Shown here piece after piece: positions 30,870 to 40,847 of a DNA stretch of 64,000 nt (position 1 is its first letter; each line of letters begins with the position of its first letter). The notes under the pieces were generated by a model. It worked only from the letters and a program-made list of their open reading frames with translations, was not told where the DNA came from and did not search any database. A program made the translations under genes and the position numbers. The stretch comes from Serripes groenlandicus (Eukaryota > Mollusca > Bivalvia > Cardiida > Cardiidae), in assembly GCA_031761405.1 (NCBI GenBank), contig JASEVX010000006.1:30136493-30200492 (forward strand), given 5' to 3'.

Positions 30870-31036
30870 CAAGAGCTCTTGGGTGTTTTGCATGTTCTAA
30901 AATCCTTATTTGACCCTATAACCCTATGTTGTGGGTACTCACAAGAATTGTCTCAATTGGGTTTGGTCGGAAAATAAGAAAGATATTGTGGGGAAAAGAG
31001 CTGTATGGAGAATTCATTATCTGGAACTTTGCCAAG
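30870..31036. mobile_element. H6 MITE, hairpin partly deleted
   Basis: GAGCTCTTGGGTGTTTTGC left end, AACCCTATGTTGTGGGTACT arm, most of the opposite arm missing, right CATTATCTGGAACTTTG. Confidence 0.65.
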
Positions 31037-31223
31037 GCAGCTAGGGGACACAATTAAAAACCAAATATGTGTAACAGTGTTGGAATGATACAAATCATAC
31101 CAACGGGCGCAATCTTTAAACCCAGAAACTACCCTCTGGGTGCATCAAAAGGAGGAATTCCTCAAATTGAAATCCAGATGTTACATTTTTACCCTTACAC
31201 ATTTTCAAAGCAGGCAAAGGCAG

Positions 31224-31455
31224 CTAACCCTTTCCATCATGTAGACGGTTTCTGACGCCTCTGCAGCAGACGGCTTTTTGAAAACATAGCGACAAAGGAA
31301 GAAATTGCACAAAACGTGCAATTTCTCCTTTTGCCACAATGTTTTCCACTTTTTGTCATAGGTTATCCATTCAATTATGGAGATTTTCCACTTTTTGACA
31401 AAATACATTCAAAGTCGTCTGCTGCAGAATTGTTGTATGAGGGAAAAGGGTTTAA
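31224..31455 (+). mobile_element. T1 MITE
   Basis: CTAACCCTTTCCATCATGTA left, hairpin GCACAAAACGTGC, right GTATGAGGGAAAAGGGTTTA. Confidence 0.85.
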
Positions 31456-32104
31456 ATGTATTGGATAAACCGTAAAATAGAGGCATATGGTTTAAGGTAA
31501 ATAAATACCATGTGATAAAATTCAATAAAATACAGACAAGTCTATAACCCTACCTTGGAGATGTACACAGATATTTGGTTCACTGAGTATATAGTATAAG
31601 TATACACACAGTCCAAAATTTTCCACAAAATCACACTTCAGATAATGTCCAACTTAGCCCAGCAATACAATCCTGAGGTTGACAAAAAATGTCAACTATA
31701 TACAAGCTGATAGTACAAGTCTAAATATCACAAAATCCACTACCTTTTAAGGGCGTCTTCACTTTAAACCAGTCCGTGAGAGAGGTACAAGTATGTAATG
31801 CTATCGAAAAACGTCCGCCTTATCCCATTGTCAATTACTCAATAGTAGAGTAGTTGTAAAACGACGGAGTGTGGTTTTTACTACAGCATATGTAATGTAG
31901 TATGTACAGTCTAGTTCAATGGACCACTTCTATTGCCGGTATACTACAGACTACAGGCCAATATTAACCAATAATCTAATCCCGGTTGAGTCGACTTTCC
32001 CATGCACACAGATACTAGACTGAATCACACCTTCCCACATTCTCCCATTGATGGCTGCTAGAGAATTATTTTCTGTGAAATTTTGAGTCCATAGAATAAC
32101 AGGT
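31456..32104. other. single-copy-looking DNA, no gene called
   Basis: No repeat family recognised. On the minus strand two donor-like sites occur (CCAAG|GTAGGG near 31555 and AAAAG|GTAGTG near 31745), so a short untranslated exon is conceivable. Evidence is weak. Confidence 0.35.
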
Positions 32105-32526
32105 TTAACCCTTTCCCTCATTTAGACACTTTCTGATGCCTCTGCAGCAAACGGCTTTTTGAGAACATGCTGACTAAAGAAGAAATTGCTCAAAACGAGC
32201 AATTTCTCTTTTTGTCACCATGTTTTCAACTCTATTCAGTTATTGTTCTTTCATTTAATCCTTTACCACATACGACAATTCCGAGTAGACGACTTTGAAC
32301 ATATTTTGTCAACAACTAAAAGTGGAAAACATTGTGTCAAAAGGAGAAATTGCTCGTTTTGAGCAATTTCTTCTTTTGTCACTATGTTTTCGAAAAGCTG
32401 TCTGCTGCAGAGGCGTCAGAAAGCGTCTATATGAGGGAAAGGGTTATTAAAGGGATTTTCTGCACTTTTGCCTAGACACTTTTAAAGTCGTCTGCTGCAG
32501 ATTTGTCGTATGTGGGAAAGGGTTAA
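32105..32526 (+). mobile_element. T1 MITE interrupted by another T1 MITE
   Basis: TTAACCCTTTCCCTCATTTA left, hairpin GCTCAAAACGAGC, then CTTTCATTTAA; after the insertion AGGGATTTTCTGCACTTTTG and GTCGTATGTGGGAAAGGGTTAA complete the copy. Confidence 0.85.
32255..32450 (-). mobile_element. T1 MITE nested at a TTAA inside T1
   Basis: TTAATCCTTTACCACATACG left, hairpin GCTCGTTTTGAGC, right TATATGAGGGAAAGGGTTAT followed by TAA. The host T1 continues on both sides, so the insertion targeted a TTAA in the host. Confidence 0.85.
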
Positions 32527-32718
32527 ATCGTTTACCTGATTACATATTAACAATTTTGATTGTTTGATAATCTTCTGGTTTTGAAAAGAGTGAGGGGAAC
32601 CAACTGATTATGGAAAATGGAGAAAGTATTATTTGAAACAATGTGGGAAAAGTATAAAGAGCCCTAAATGAGTATTATACCATTTATACAGTTTTTCTTA
32701 GAGACGTCTCCAGTTTCA

Positions 32719-32896
32719 TTAACCCTTTCCCTCATATAGACGCTTTCTGACGCCTCTGCAGCAGACGGTTTTTTAAAAACATGTTTTCCACTTTTAGTCA
32801 TAGGTTATCCATTCAATTATAGAGATTTTCCATTTTTTTGACAAAATATGTTTAAAGTCGTCTGCTGCAGAATTGTCGTATGAGGGAAAGGGTTAA
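32719..32896 (+). mobile_element. T1 MITE without its hairpin
   Basis: TTAACCCTTTCCCTCATATA left and CGTATGAGGGAAAGGGTTAA right, but AAAAACATG joins directly to TTTTCCACTT: the central hairpin (~60 bp) has been precisely lost. Confidence 0.85.
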
Positions 32897-33030
32897 AGCG
32901 GTTTCAACAGTTTTTCCGTTACATCTCAGCTGCCACCACAACATGTGTTTCCTGGCTTCCTCGTACCAGTACTCCACACTGCATTCCTCTCAGAGGGCAA
33001 CCGGCTACCTTCCCACATACACTATTTTTA
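32897..33030 (-). mobile_element. SINE-A fragment
   Basis: GCGGTTTCAACAGTTTTTCC, GTACCAGTACTCCACACTGC and GGCAACCGGCTACCTTCCC follow the SINE-A body; head and tail are absent. Confidence 0.65.
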
Positions 33031-33049
33031 CCCTGTTGATGGAAAAGGA

Positions 33050-33270
33050 TTCCTTTCCATCATACAGATGCTTTCTGACTGCTCTGCAGCAGACGACATT
33101 TAAAAACATTTTGGCTATAAGAGTAGAAATTGCCCATTAGCAATTCCCCTTTTGCCACAATGTTTTCAACTCTATTGAAAATCATCCTTTCATTTATAGA
33201 TAATTTTCCTAGTTTTGTTCATTTCCAAGTCTTCTGCTGCAGATTTGTTGTAAGTGGGAAAGGGATATAT
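33050..33270 (+). mobile_element. T1 MITE
   Basis: TCCTTTCCATCATACAGATG left, shortened hairpin, right TTGTAAGTGGGAAAGGG. Confidence 0.72.
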
Positions 33271-33359
33271 TTATTTAGCTTTTGTCCCCTAAGTATCACT
33301 CATGTCACATCATGTGCATACATGTATTTCAAAATCAGGTTTGGCTCCATTTCAGTCGG

Positions 33360-33617
33360 TTGATTGATTGGGGTTTAACGCCGTAATCAAAAAAAGTTCA
33401 GTCATATCACGGTGACCAGTTCACTTACTCATGCGTTTTCTGGTTTTCCCACACCAGTACACCACACAACATACCTTTTAAGCAACTGGCTGCTTTCCCA
33501 CATAGACTGTTAAACAGCCCATTGGTGAAAGACGAATGACGCAGGTCACAGTGACTAGTGATCCCTGGATTGACAGCCCGCGTCGCTACCGACTGAGCAA
33601 CCGGGGCTCGGCTCCCC
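33360..33617 (-). mobile_element. SINE-A, full length, 13-bp TSD
   Basis: TTGATTGATTGGGGTTTAAC, TATCACGGTGACCAGTTCAC, GCAACTGGCTGC, GTCGCTACCGACTGAGC, GGGGCTCGG. CCATTTCAGTCGG is duplicated at 33347-33359 and 33618-33630. The B-box part is shortened. Confidence 0.88.
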
Positions 33618-33649
33618 CCATTTCAGTCGGAAGGAGGTTGCCAAAACAA

Positions 33650-33865
33650 TACCCCAAAACACTGTGAGAAAAGTAGAAATTGCTTAATTTAGTGAGCCTT
33701 TTCTTCGTTTGCCACCAACCAATGAAACAGTTGCAAACTGTATGATAGTATCCTAAAAGTATAATCTTAATTTTTCATTTTTTTAGACATAATGATAGAG
33801 AAATTGTACAATATAAAGTGAAGTCACCTTTTCCCAGAATGTTTTCAAAGGTCATCTGCTACCAC
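33650..33865. mobile_element. very degenerate T1-like sequence
   Basis: TGAGAAAAGTAGAAATTGC near 33663 and CAGAATGTTTTCAAAGGTC near 33835 recall T1; boundaries are not recoverable. Confidence 0.4.
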
Positions 33866-34120
33866 GACATCACACACCAGCCAATCCCTTAAGCATGAAC
33901 ATTGCAATAATAACTGGAGTATAAAGGACCGGAGGGCGACATTGTTATTGGTAATTACAGCCCTAGCTGTTATAACGACACAGCCACAATGAGATTCAAT
34001 GACCGACACAGATACATTGACCGGATTACAGAAATACCTATGACGCACATTAGGAGTTGATAATGATCCATCAATGGATCATATAAAACAGTGCCAATAT
34101 ATGAGCTGCGTCTAGCGATT

Positions 34121-34300
34121 TGGGGCCATTTCCCCCATCTTCGGACGCATTTTGACGTGTCTGTAGTGGAAGACATATGAAAACATTTTGACAAAAGAAG
34201 AAATTGCTCATGATGAGCAATTTCTCCTTTTGTCACAATGTTTTCAACTTTATTGAACAATAATTGTTCTCTCATTTATAATAGAGATTCCAAATGTTTT
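34121..34300 (+). mobile_element. T1 MITE, 3' truncated
   Basis: CCATTTCCCCCATCTTCGG left, clean hairpin GCTCATGATGAGC with 24-bp arms, right half ends near AGAGATTCCAAATG. Confidence 0.75.
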
Positions 34301-34332
34301 ACTCCAAAGGGATAATGACACTCTGACGTCAT

Positions 34333-34572
34333 TTAACCCTTTTCCTCATATAGACGCTTTCTGATGCCTCTGCAGTCTGCAGCAGACAGATTTTTGAAAA
34401 CATAGTGACAAAAGAAAAAATTGCTCAAAACGAGCAATAATTTCTCTTTTTGACACAATGTTTTCCACGTTTAGTCATAGGTTATCCATTCAATTATAGA
34501 GATTTTCCATATTTTGACAAAATATGTTCAAAGTCGTCTGCTGCGGAATTGTCATATGAAGGAAAGGGTAAC
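34333..34572 (+). mobile_element. T1 MITE
   Basis: TTAACCCTTTTCCTCATATA left, CTGCAG duplicated by 6 bp, hairpin GCTCAAAACGAGC, right CATATGAAGGAAAGGGTAA. Confidence 0.85.
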
Positions 34573-35228
34573 AGACATACTGACATACAACTATTGGGGC
34601 TACACCTCCAGCTTTTGTCAGATGGTACATCTTCACATGTATGTTTAGAAGGGGAAGACTACGGTGTGACCATGTGGACGCACAGACTCACCGTAGTTAC
34701 CCTGTAGGCAGACAGACCTATGAATTCAAACCCCATAGGTGGTGCAGTGGTAGAGCGTCGACGCCTACGATGTGCGAGGTCGGGTCACACCAAAGACTAT
34801 AAAAGTGGTAGGTAATGTCTGCCCTCCATGGTGCTCTAGGTTGCGGGGTTAGCATTATATAAATATTATATAATAGGACTAGACTAGATAAGGAGGAAGT
34901 AACTGATCGTTTCCCACCAATATCTTTCTTATAACTCTACTCAACCCTATGTTGTGGGTACTTAAAGGAATCGTCTCACTGAGACGATTCTTTTGAGTAC
35001 CCACAACATAGGGTTTCGGGGTCAAATAAGAATTTAGGGATGTTATATCAGGAGTGTAGAAATGATTTGAAGAAGCAGGGTAAATTCTTAAAGTAGCCAG
35101 GTGTTAAAGGGTCTAACCAAATAGGTAACAAGGGGCAAACCAAAAAAGTTGCCGGGTGAGGTTGCTTAAGTACCAGGCTGATTATACCGCTTCCCTCCCC
35201 ATTTCTACACCCCTGTATATAATATATA

Positions 35229-35366
35229 AATATTGCATGGCTTCCAGTGTGACAGTACATATTGTCAACATGAGGAAAATACTGTTACCCGAGGCGAAGC
35301 CGAGGTTAACAGTATTTACCCGAATGTTGACAATATGTACTGTCACACTGGAAGCCATGCAATATT
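35229..35366. repeat. 138-bp palindrome
   Basis: AATATTGCATGGCTTCCAGT, GTGACAGTACATATTGTCAA on the left are mirrored on the right up to ACTGGAAGCCATGCAATATT; the centre is CCCGAGGCGAAGCCGAGG. Mismatches are few. Confidence 0.92.
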
Positions 35367-35474
35367 TATTTTATTATACCGAACAAAATTACACATTTAT
35401 TCAATTTATTCTGTACCTTTGTAGGGGAGGTGAAGATGGGTAGTAGATCTACTACAACACACACATATGAATAT

Positions 35475-35604
35475 ACCGGTTAACAGTATACTGTTACATG
35501 GCACGCGCGTCTAAAATGTGACGTTATTGTTTGAAATGACGTCATGCACGTGCATAACCAACATTTTCACGCGCCTGCCATGTAACAGTATACTGTTAAC
35601 CGGT
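35475..35604. repeat. 130-bp inverted repeat
   Basis: ACCGGTTAACAGTATACTGT, TACATGGCACGCG is mirrored by CGCGCCTGCCATG, TAACAGTATACTGTTAACCG. The spacer holds TGACGTCATGCACGTGCAT, with CRE-like and E-box-like cores. Confidence 0.9.
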
Positions 35605-35864
35605 CAAAAACGTACTGTTAGCATGAGACAGTAAGAAATTGCCCATGATGAGTATATGAGAATTTAACATTACAAAGTCACGTGGTATAATAATAAAATT
35701 TACTGGCTGGTGTCAGGATAAACGGACCAGTAGTACTGGTAACTTGCCTGTGATATAACTGAAAAATTGTTAAAAGTAGGGTAAAAATACCAAATAATCA
35801 AACATTCAGACCACTAGACACAGCTCATATCTTAAAACAAGCAATCATTAGAACTAGACAATGT

Positions 35865-36114
35865 CATCCTCGGTACCCAGGCTACTCATAAAATATATGA
35901 TACCCTGGGCAAATTGGCTAGCGAAATTTCGTAAAGCATGCGCCACGATTTTCCCCGTAACAACACTGTAATTTTAGTATCTCAAAATGTTTGTGTCATG
36001 CGGCCAATCAAAAGGCTGCATTTCACCTCATAAATTATTCATGAGTACGAGATTTGTACACCCAATTTACCCAGGGTATCATATATCTTATGAATAGCCT
36101 GGGTACCGAGGATG
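35865..36114. mobile_element. 250-bp MITE with ~50-bp TIRs and 8-bp TSD
   Basis: CATCCTCGGTACCCAGGCTA, ATATATGATACCCTGGG at the left are mirrored at the right. GACAATGT is duplicated at 35857-35864 and 36115-36122. An 8-bp duplication with CA ends suggests hAT; superfamily not certain. Confidence 0.88.
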
Positions 36115-36122
36115 GACAATGT

Positions 36123-36417
36123 TGAACATACATAGATATGCTACAATGTTATATTGCCTTCAAGTTTAACTACTAAGCCTACAGTTTGACATTTGTGCCA
36201 GAAATCTGGAAAATTATTTCATAAACACTGAAGAGACATCAGTGCTGGTTTGACCTTTGACAAAGCTCAGCTGAAACCAAATTTTTTTAATTTCCCTCAG
36301 CACTAACTTTTTTGTATGAAGGATTTATTATATTTATGTATTATTACAACTTTGACTTTGACCTTGGTGCGTGTAAGACTAACTTGTCAAAGCTCCCTTG
36401 ACAGTAAACGGGCCCCT
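36123..36417. other. unannotated DNA with a 'TTTGACCTTGG' repeat scrap
   Basis: TTTGACTTTGACCTTGGTGC near 36351-36370 resembles the repeat at 17.1-17.6 kb. Nothing else supported. Confidence 0.4.
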
Positions 36418-36813
36418 TTTCATTATGAACAATTTCTTCTTTTGCAACAAAAAAATAAGGTCTTTTCAACTCTATTGAATAATCAGACTATTATTTACGG
36501 AGATTTTCCATATTTCAGTCTTGCGGTTTTTATTTATTTATTGGGGTTTTACGCCGCTTTCAACATTATTTCAGTTATATCACGGCGACAGTTCACTTAT
36601 TCATGATCCCTTGGTAAACAAACCAGTACTAGGCTAGAAAATGTGCCTTGCCCAAGGTCACTCTACCATGACCGTAGTGCCGCGACTGGGGATCGAACCC
36701 CGGGATACCCGGTTTCGAAATCCCCGACGCTAACCACTCGAAGACAGCGGATGCCTTGCGTTTTTTAAAGTTGTTTGCTGCAGTTTTGTTATAATTGTGG
36801 AAAAGGGTTAACT
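36418..36813 (+). mobile_element. T1 MITE interrupted by SINE-B
   Basis: Hairpin right arm and ACTCTATTGAATAATCAGAC on the left; after the SINE, AAAGTTGTTTGCTGCAG and GTGGAAAAGGGTTAA. The left end is lost. Confidence 0.75.
36532..36754 (-). mobile_element. SINE-B, full length, nested in T1, with TSD
   Basis: (TTTA)n tail, TTTTACGCCGCTTTCAACAT, GATCCCTTGGTAAAC, GGGGATCGAACCCCGGG, CGCTAACCACTCG. Target duplication CTTGCGGTTTTT / CTTGCGTTTTTT at 36520-36531 and 36755-36766. Confidence 0.9.
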
Positions 36814-36896
36814 TATCTTTTTTAAGATATTTCTACAAAACAACAAGTCAGGATTGTTGAGGGCTTGGTTATAGACTAGAGGTTATCTTATCACCC

Positions 36897-37137
36897 TAAA
36901 CCCTTTCCCACTTACAACAAATATGCAGCAGACGACTTTGTAAACATATTGGCAAAAACATGAAAAATCTCTGTAAATGAAGGTAGGGTATACACCACTA
37001 ACTAAATAAAACGTTGAAAACATTGTGGCAGAAGTAGAAATTGCTTGTTTTGAGCAATTTCTCCTTCAGCAACAATGTTTTCAAAAGTCGTCTGCTGCAA
37101 ATGCGTCAGAAAGTGTCTACAAGTGGGAAAGGGTTAA
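36897..37137 (-). mobile_element. T1 MITE
   Basis: CTAAACCCTTTCCCACTTAC left, hairpin GCTTGTTTTGAGC, right CTACAAGTGGGAAAGGGTTA. Confidence 0.85.
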
Positions 37138-37194
37138 GACATGTGCACACATTCAATAGAATACCCTACAGTAGTAACAGTGATAGTTACATTT

Positions 37195-37345
37195 TTAAAC
37201 CTTTCCCACATACAACAAATCTGCAGCCGACGACTTTGAATAAAAGTAAAACTATTGAATTAAGTTGAAAACATAATGCAGAAACGCTATTTGTTTCTCA
37301 AAACAAGCAATTTCTCCTTTTGCCACACTTATTTTTTTTATAACA
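37195..37345 (-). mobile_element. T1 MITE, truncated
   Basis: TTAAACCTTTCCCACATACA left, hairpin arm TCTCAAAACAAGCAATTTC; right half missing. Confidence 0.7.
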
Positions 37346-37480
37346 GTCCATCCAACTATGTGGCCATGTGTATTCACACAGAAAAATTGTTACATATGCA
37401 AAATGTTCACCTTTTCCTAAATTGTTTCAACTTTCATCCAAAATTATTATTCACATTTTCAAGGCGTTATAATATTGTCC

Positions 37481-37752
37481 TTAACCCTTTCCCACATACA
37501 GTGACTTTCTGAAACCTCTGCAGCAGACGACTTTAAAAAGCATTGTGACAAAAAGAGAAATTTCTCAAGGTGAGCAATTTCTTCTTTTACCACACTGTTT
37601 TCAACTTTATACAATGATTAAACTTTCATTTATATGTAGAGAATTTCCTTGATTTTACTATAATGCTTTTAAAAAAATTCTGCTTTATTTTTTGTTGTAT
37701 TTATTAAGCAGAAGACAGCACGAAAACATGCTATTAGGTGGTGAAGCGTTAA
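37481..37752 (+). mobile_element. T1 MITE, diverged
   Basis: TTAACCCTTTCCCACATACA left, hairpin TCTCAAGGTGAGCAATTTCT, right eroded (GGTGGTGAAGCGTTAA). Confidence 0.72.
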
Positions 37753-38084
37753 ATGATATTACAGCAAAGGATATATAATAGTGTATTGTCAAACGTTTCA
37801 TGAATTAGAGACAAAAACAAATCGCATGGTTCTTACTCTCAGGTTTAAATTCCACTATTTTTAAATTTTGTGGTATCGTATTCTCACCTTATCAAGTTTA
37901 TCAAAGAAGTTCACAAAGTGCAAGTTGGCCCACAAAGAACGGGGTTTCTATACATTCTTTATGTACCTGTCTGCATATTCCATTGTTTACATTCACAAGT
38001 AGGCCTCTTACAACACAATTCTAAACAATTTCATACATATTATGGGCCAAATTTAAACCACATGAAAAACTGAATTTTAGGGGT
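37753..38084. other. no recognisable feature
   Basis: AT-rich; a 67-codon frame at 37870-38073 has no recognisable domain. Confidence 0.4.
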
Positions 38085-38520
38085 TTGAGGATTTGATGTT
38101 GTTTTACCCCGCTTTAAATTGTTTGTTATATCACAGCATTTCTTGTGTAAACTAGAAATATCACTGAAGGTGATGTCATGAATACCCCCAGCTGGTGCCT
38201 GACAATATATACATATGTATGAGAAATTCAAGGGGCGATAACTCATTTAAACATAATTCAAGTGCAACACGCCGACAATATGCACAACAAGGCTCAATCT
38301 CATTAAAATCATCTCCTATTAACGTTACGCATATTACATTTGGTCAGATTGTGTACTTTAGTCAGATTGAACAAGGCTTGGTATCAATCATTCTTGTGAA
38401 GTTATATTGAATTCCGACCAGGGGTTGCTGAGAAATACTGTTCACAAGAAATGTCCAGACCAACGGACCGACAAGCGTGACTCCTATATAGCCCCCATAT
38501 ACTATGTATCTGGGTGTATA
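38085..38520. mobile_element. SINE-C-like scrap next to a repeat of the 45.6-46.7 kb type
   Basis: TTTTACCCCGCTTTAAATTG, TATCACAGCATTTCTTG is SINE-C-like. At 38150 AACTAGAAATATCACTGAAG, GTGATGTCATGAATACCCCC starts a repeat matching the left end at 45591; it ends TGACTCCTATATAGCCCCC...GGGTGTATA, matching the right end at 46675 but without the tandem interior. Confidence 0.65.
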
Positions 38521-38647
38521 ATTACTCATACTTTGTATCATGACAACATGATGGCATCAGTCTGGATGCTATCTACCCAACGCTGAACGTTACAGAGGGA
38601 AGCCACTCAGAGTCAGAGTTCTGGATACGGTGCACATTTCACAATAC

Positions 38648-38735
38648 AAAATCCTTCTTTGACAGCTTAACCCTATGTTGTAGCTACTCAAATGAATCGT
38701 CTCAATGAGGGTTTGGAAACACAAATATTTATGCA
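38648..38735. mobile_element. H6 MITE fragment
   Basis: AAAATCCTTCTTTGACAGC and AACCCTATGTTGTAGCTACT, then a truncated opposite arm. A T1 scrap (GTCGTATGAGGGAAAGAGTTAA) follows at 38833-38856. Confidence 0.6.
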
Positions 38736-38931
38736 TGTTAAACAAATCTCGGTTACATCTGTGAGATGGACGAAGACAACCGAGTCACATACATCTATAT
38801 GTAATCATGCTGGTAAGTATTGGCTGGAAGAATTGTCGTATGAGGGAAAGAGTTAAGCGATATCAACTTTCTTCTACGCAAGGGTAACTCATTAATGAAA
38901 AATGATTAGATTGCATACTAGTATATTCTTC

Positions 38932-39161
38932 TTGACCCTTTCCCTCATACGACAATTCTGCAGCAGACGACTTTGAACATATATTGTCAAACTATAGAAA
39001 ATCTCTATGATTGAACGGATAACCTATGACTAAACGTGGAAAACATTGTGGCAAAAGGAGAAATTGCTTGTTTTGAGCAATTTCTTCTTTTGTCACTATG
39101 TTTTCAAAAAGCCGTCTGCTGCAGAGGCGTCAGAAAGTGTCTATATGAGGGAAAGGGTTAA
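38932..39161 (-). mobile_element. T1 MITE
   Basis: TTGACCCTTTCCCTCATACG left, hairpin GCTTGTTTTGAGC, right TATATGAGGGAAAGGGTTAA. Confidence 0.88.
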
Positions 39162-39373
39162 GGTCATAACCACTCTTCAGAAGCCTTTTGGGTGCTAGCA
39201 ACTAATTAGCGACTAATTAACACTTAAATAAGCAACTAATTAGCGAAGAGAGAAGATCCTGATATGTTTAAGCTTATGCACTGACTGATCTAATATTCTA
39301 CAATGACCAGTGTCTGAAGGCCTCAATTATTCCTTTATAATGAAGCACTAAAACAGTCTAAGTAAAATGTTGG
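39162..39373. other. short unannotated stretch
   Basis: AGCAACTAATTAGCGA occurs twice at about 39200-39245; otherwise nothing recognised. Confidence 0.4.
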
Positions 39374-39546
39374 TCAACCCTTTCCTTCATAAACTCTCTA
39401 CTGCCTCTGCAGCAGACAACTTTTGAAAAGATTCTGGCAAAAATTGTTGCCACATTCTTTCCAACTGTATTCAAAAATTGTATAGAGAATTTCTTTTTTT
39501 TGACAAACGGTTTTCAAAGTCGTCTGCAGCAGATTTGTTGTATGTA
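39374..39546 (+). mobile_element. T1 MITE, hairpin deleted
   Basis: CAACCCTTTCCTTCATAAAC left, TTCTGGCAAAAATTGTTGCC where the hairpin should be, right TTTGTTGTATGTAACCC fused to the next copy. Confidence 0.7.
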
Positions 39547-39772
39547 ACCCTTTCCAACATATAGATGCATTTTGATGCGTTTCCTGCAGAAGTCTTTAGC
39601 ATATGTTCCACTCCCGTGACAGGGGCCTCTGGGTCCGAGTGCTCCCCATTATACATGCGGCTGCATATAATGTTTTCAACTACATTCAAAAATGATAATT
39701 CCATTGGTTGAGATTTTCCTTTTTTAACCTAGATGTTTTAAGAGATGTTTGCAGCAGATGACTCCACTCACT
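39543..39772 (+). mobile_element. T1 MITE with foreign interior
   Basis: AACCCTTTCCAACATATAG left and TTTTAACCTAGATGTTTT...GTTTGCAGCAGATG right are T1. The middle (CTCCCGTGACAGGGGCCTCT...CATGCGGCTGCATATAATG) replaces the hairpin and is unlike other copies. Confidence 0.55.
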
Positions 39773-39836
39773 GTCAACACTGTGAAAGACAGAAATTGCT
39801 CGAAAACAAAAACAAAATCTATTTCTAACCATGTGG

Positions 39837-40037
39837 CTAACACTTTCCCTCATACGACAATTCTGCAGCAGACGACTTAAAACATATTTTGTCAAAAAAT
39901 AGAAAATCTCTATAATTGAATGGATAACCTATGACTTAACGTGGAAAACATTGTGGCAAAAGGAGAAATTGCTCGTTTTTCAAAAAGCCGTCTGCTGCAG
40001 AGGTGTCAGAAAGCGTCTATATGAGGGAAAGGATTAA
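39837..40037 (-). mobile_element. T1 MITE, hairpin right arm deleted
   Basis: CTAACACTTTCCCTCATACG left, GAAATTGCTCGTTTTTCAAA shows the arm loss, right TATATGAGGGAAAGGATTAA. Confidence 0.85.
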
Positions 40038-40059
40038 ACATAGTAATAGTGTGAAAGAA

Positions 40060-40330
40060 AGAGAAGTTGATACATGTACAATTAAATATTTCTCCATTTC
40101 TACAAATATTTTTAACTCTGAGACTCGAGTAAATGTTGTCAAAGAAAGAGAAATTGCTGTAAACAAAATTTACTCTATTTCTTATAACATTTTCAACTTT
40201 GAATCAAAATATACATGGGATGTACATTGTTCCTAGTATTCAAATGATACACAATTTTATTACTATTATTCAAATGATACACTCACTATTTTATTACTAT
40301 TATTCAAATGATACACTATTTTATTACTGG
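40060..40330. repeat. degenerate T1-like cores and a short tandem repeat
   Basis: AAAGAAAGAGAAATTGCTGT, TATTTCTTATAACATTTTC and an earlier similar block look like two old T1 cores. ATTCAAATGATACAC plus TATTTTATTAC repeats three times at 40238-40328. Confidence 0.5.
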
Positions 40331-40364
40331 CTATTTACCTCTTGATTTATTGAAACAGCCGAGT

Positions 40365-40580
40365 CATACGACAATTCTGCAGCAGACGACTTTGAACATA
40401 TTTTGTCAAAAGAGAGAATATCTCTATAATTGAATGGATAACCTATGACTAAAAGTGGAAAACATTGTGGCAAAAGGAGAAATTGCTCGTTTTGAGCAAT
40501 TTCTTCCTTTGTCACTATGTTTTCAAAAAGCCGTCTGCTGCAGAAGCGTCAGAAATCGTCTATATGAGGGAAAGGGTTAA
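40365..40580 (-). mobile_element. T1 MITE
   Basis: GAGTCATACGACAATTCTGC left (outer TIR lost), hairpin GCTCGTTTTGAGC, right TATATGAGGGAAAGGGTTAA. Shares TTAA with the next copy. Confidence 0.85.
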
Positions 40581-40775
40581 CCCTTTCCAACATGTCAGTA
40601 GATGAATTTTGACACATTTATGAAGCAGACAACATTTGAAATCATTGAAGCTAAGGAAGAAATTACACATAATTAATTTTCATTGTACTTTCATTTATAG
40701 AATTTTTTCCATATTTTTGCCTAAATGTTTTTTCAAAGACATCTGCTGCAGATTTGTTATAAGGAGGAAAGTATT
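40577..40775 (+). mobile_element. T1 MITE, diverged
   Basis: TTAACCCTTTCCAACATGTC left, remnant hairpin (GAAATTACACATAATTAATT), right TTGTTATAAGGAGGAAAG. Confidence 0.65.
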
Positions 40776-40847
40776 ATTATGTAACAGACACTCCCTATTT
40801 GATTTATTGCATCGGTGACTTTATTTTAGACTTATCAGACTTATAAT

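Larger units (their letters stand above)
34874..35697. mobile_element. long H6-type element with three palindromes
   Basis: Left end ACTAGACTAGATAAGGAGG; the right end is eroded. It holds the H6 hairpin (34942-35016), then about 600 bp absent from short H6, with palindromes at 35229-35366 and 35475-35604. The same sequence occurs inverted at 47547-48395. No transposase frame. Confidence 0.8.
34737..35800 (+). mobile_element. SINE-C split by a long H6 element
   Basis: Head and body at 34737-34858: GGTGGTGCAGTGGTAGAGCG, CGAGGTCGGGTCACACC, GGTTGCGGGGTTAGC. Tail at 35703-35800: GGCTGGTGTCAGGATAAACG, AGTACTGGTAACTTGCC, TGATATAACTG. Together they make one SINE-C. Confidence 0.75.
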
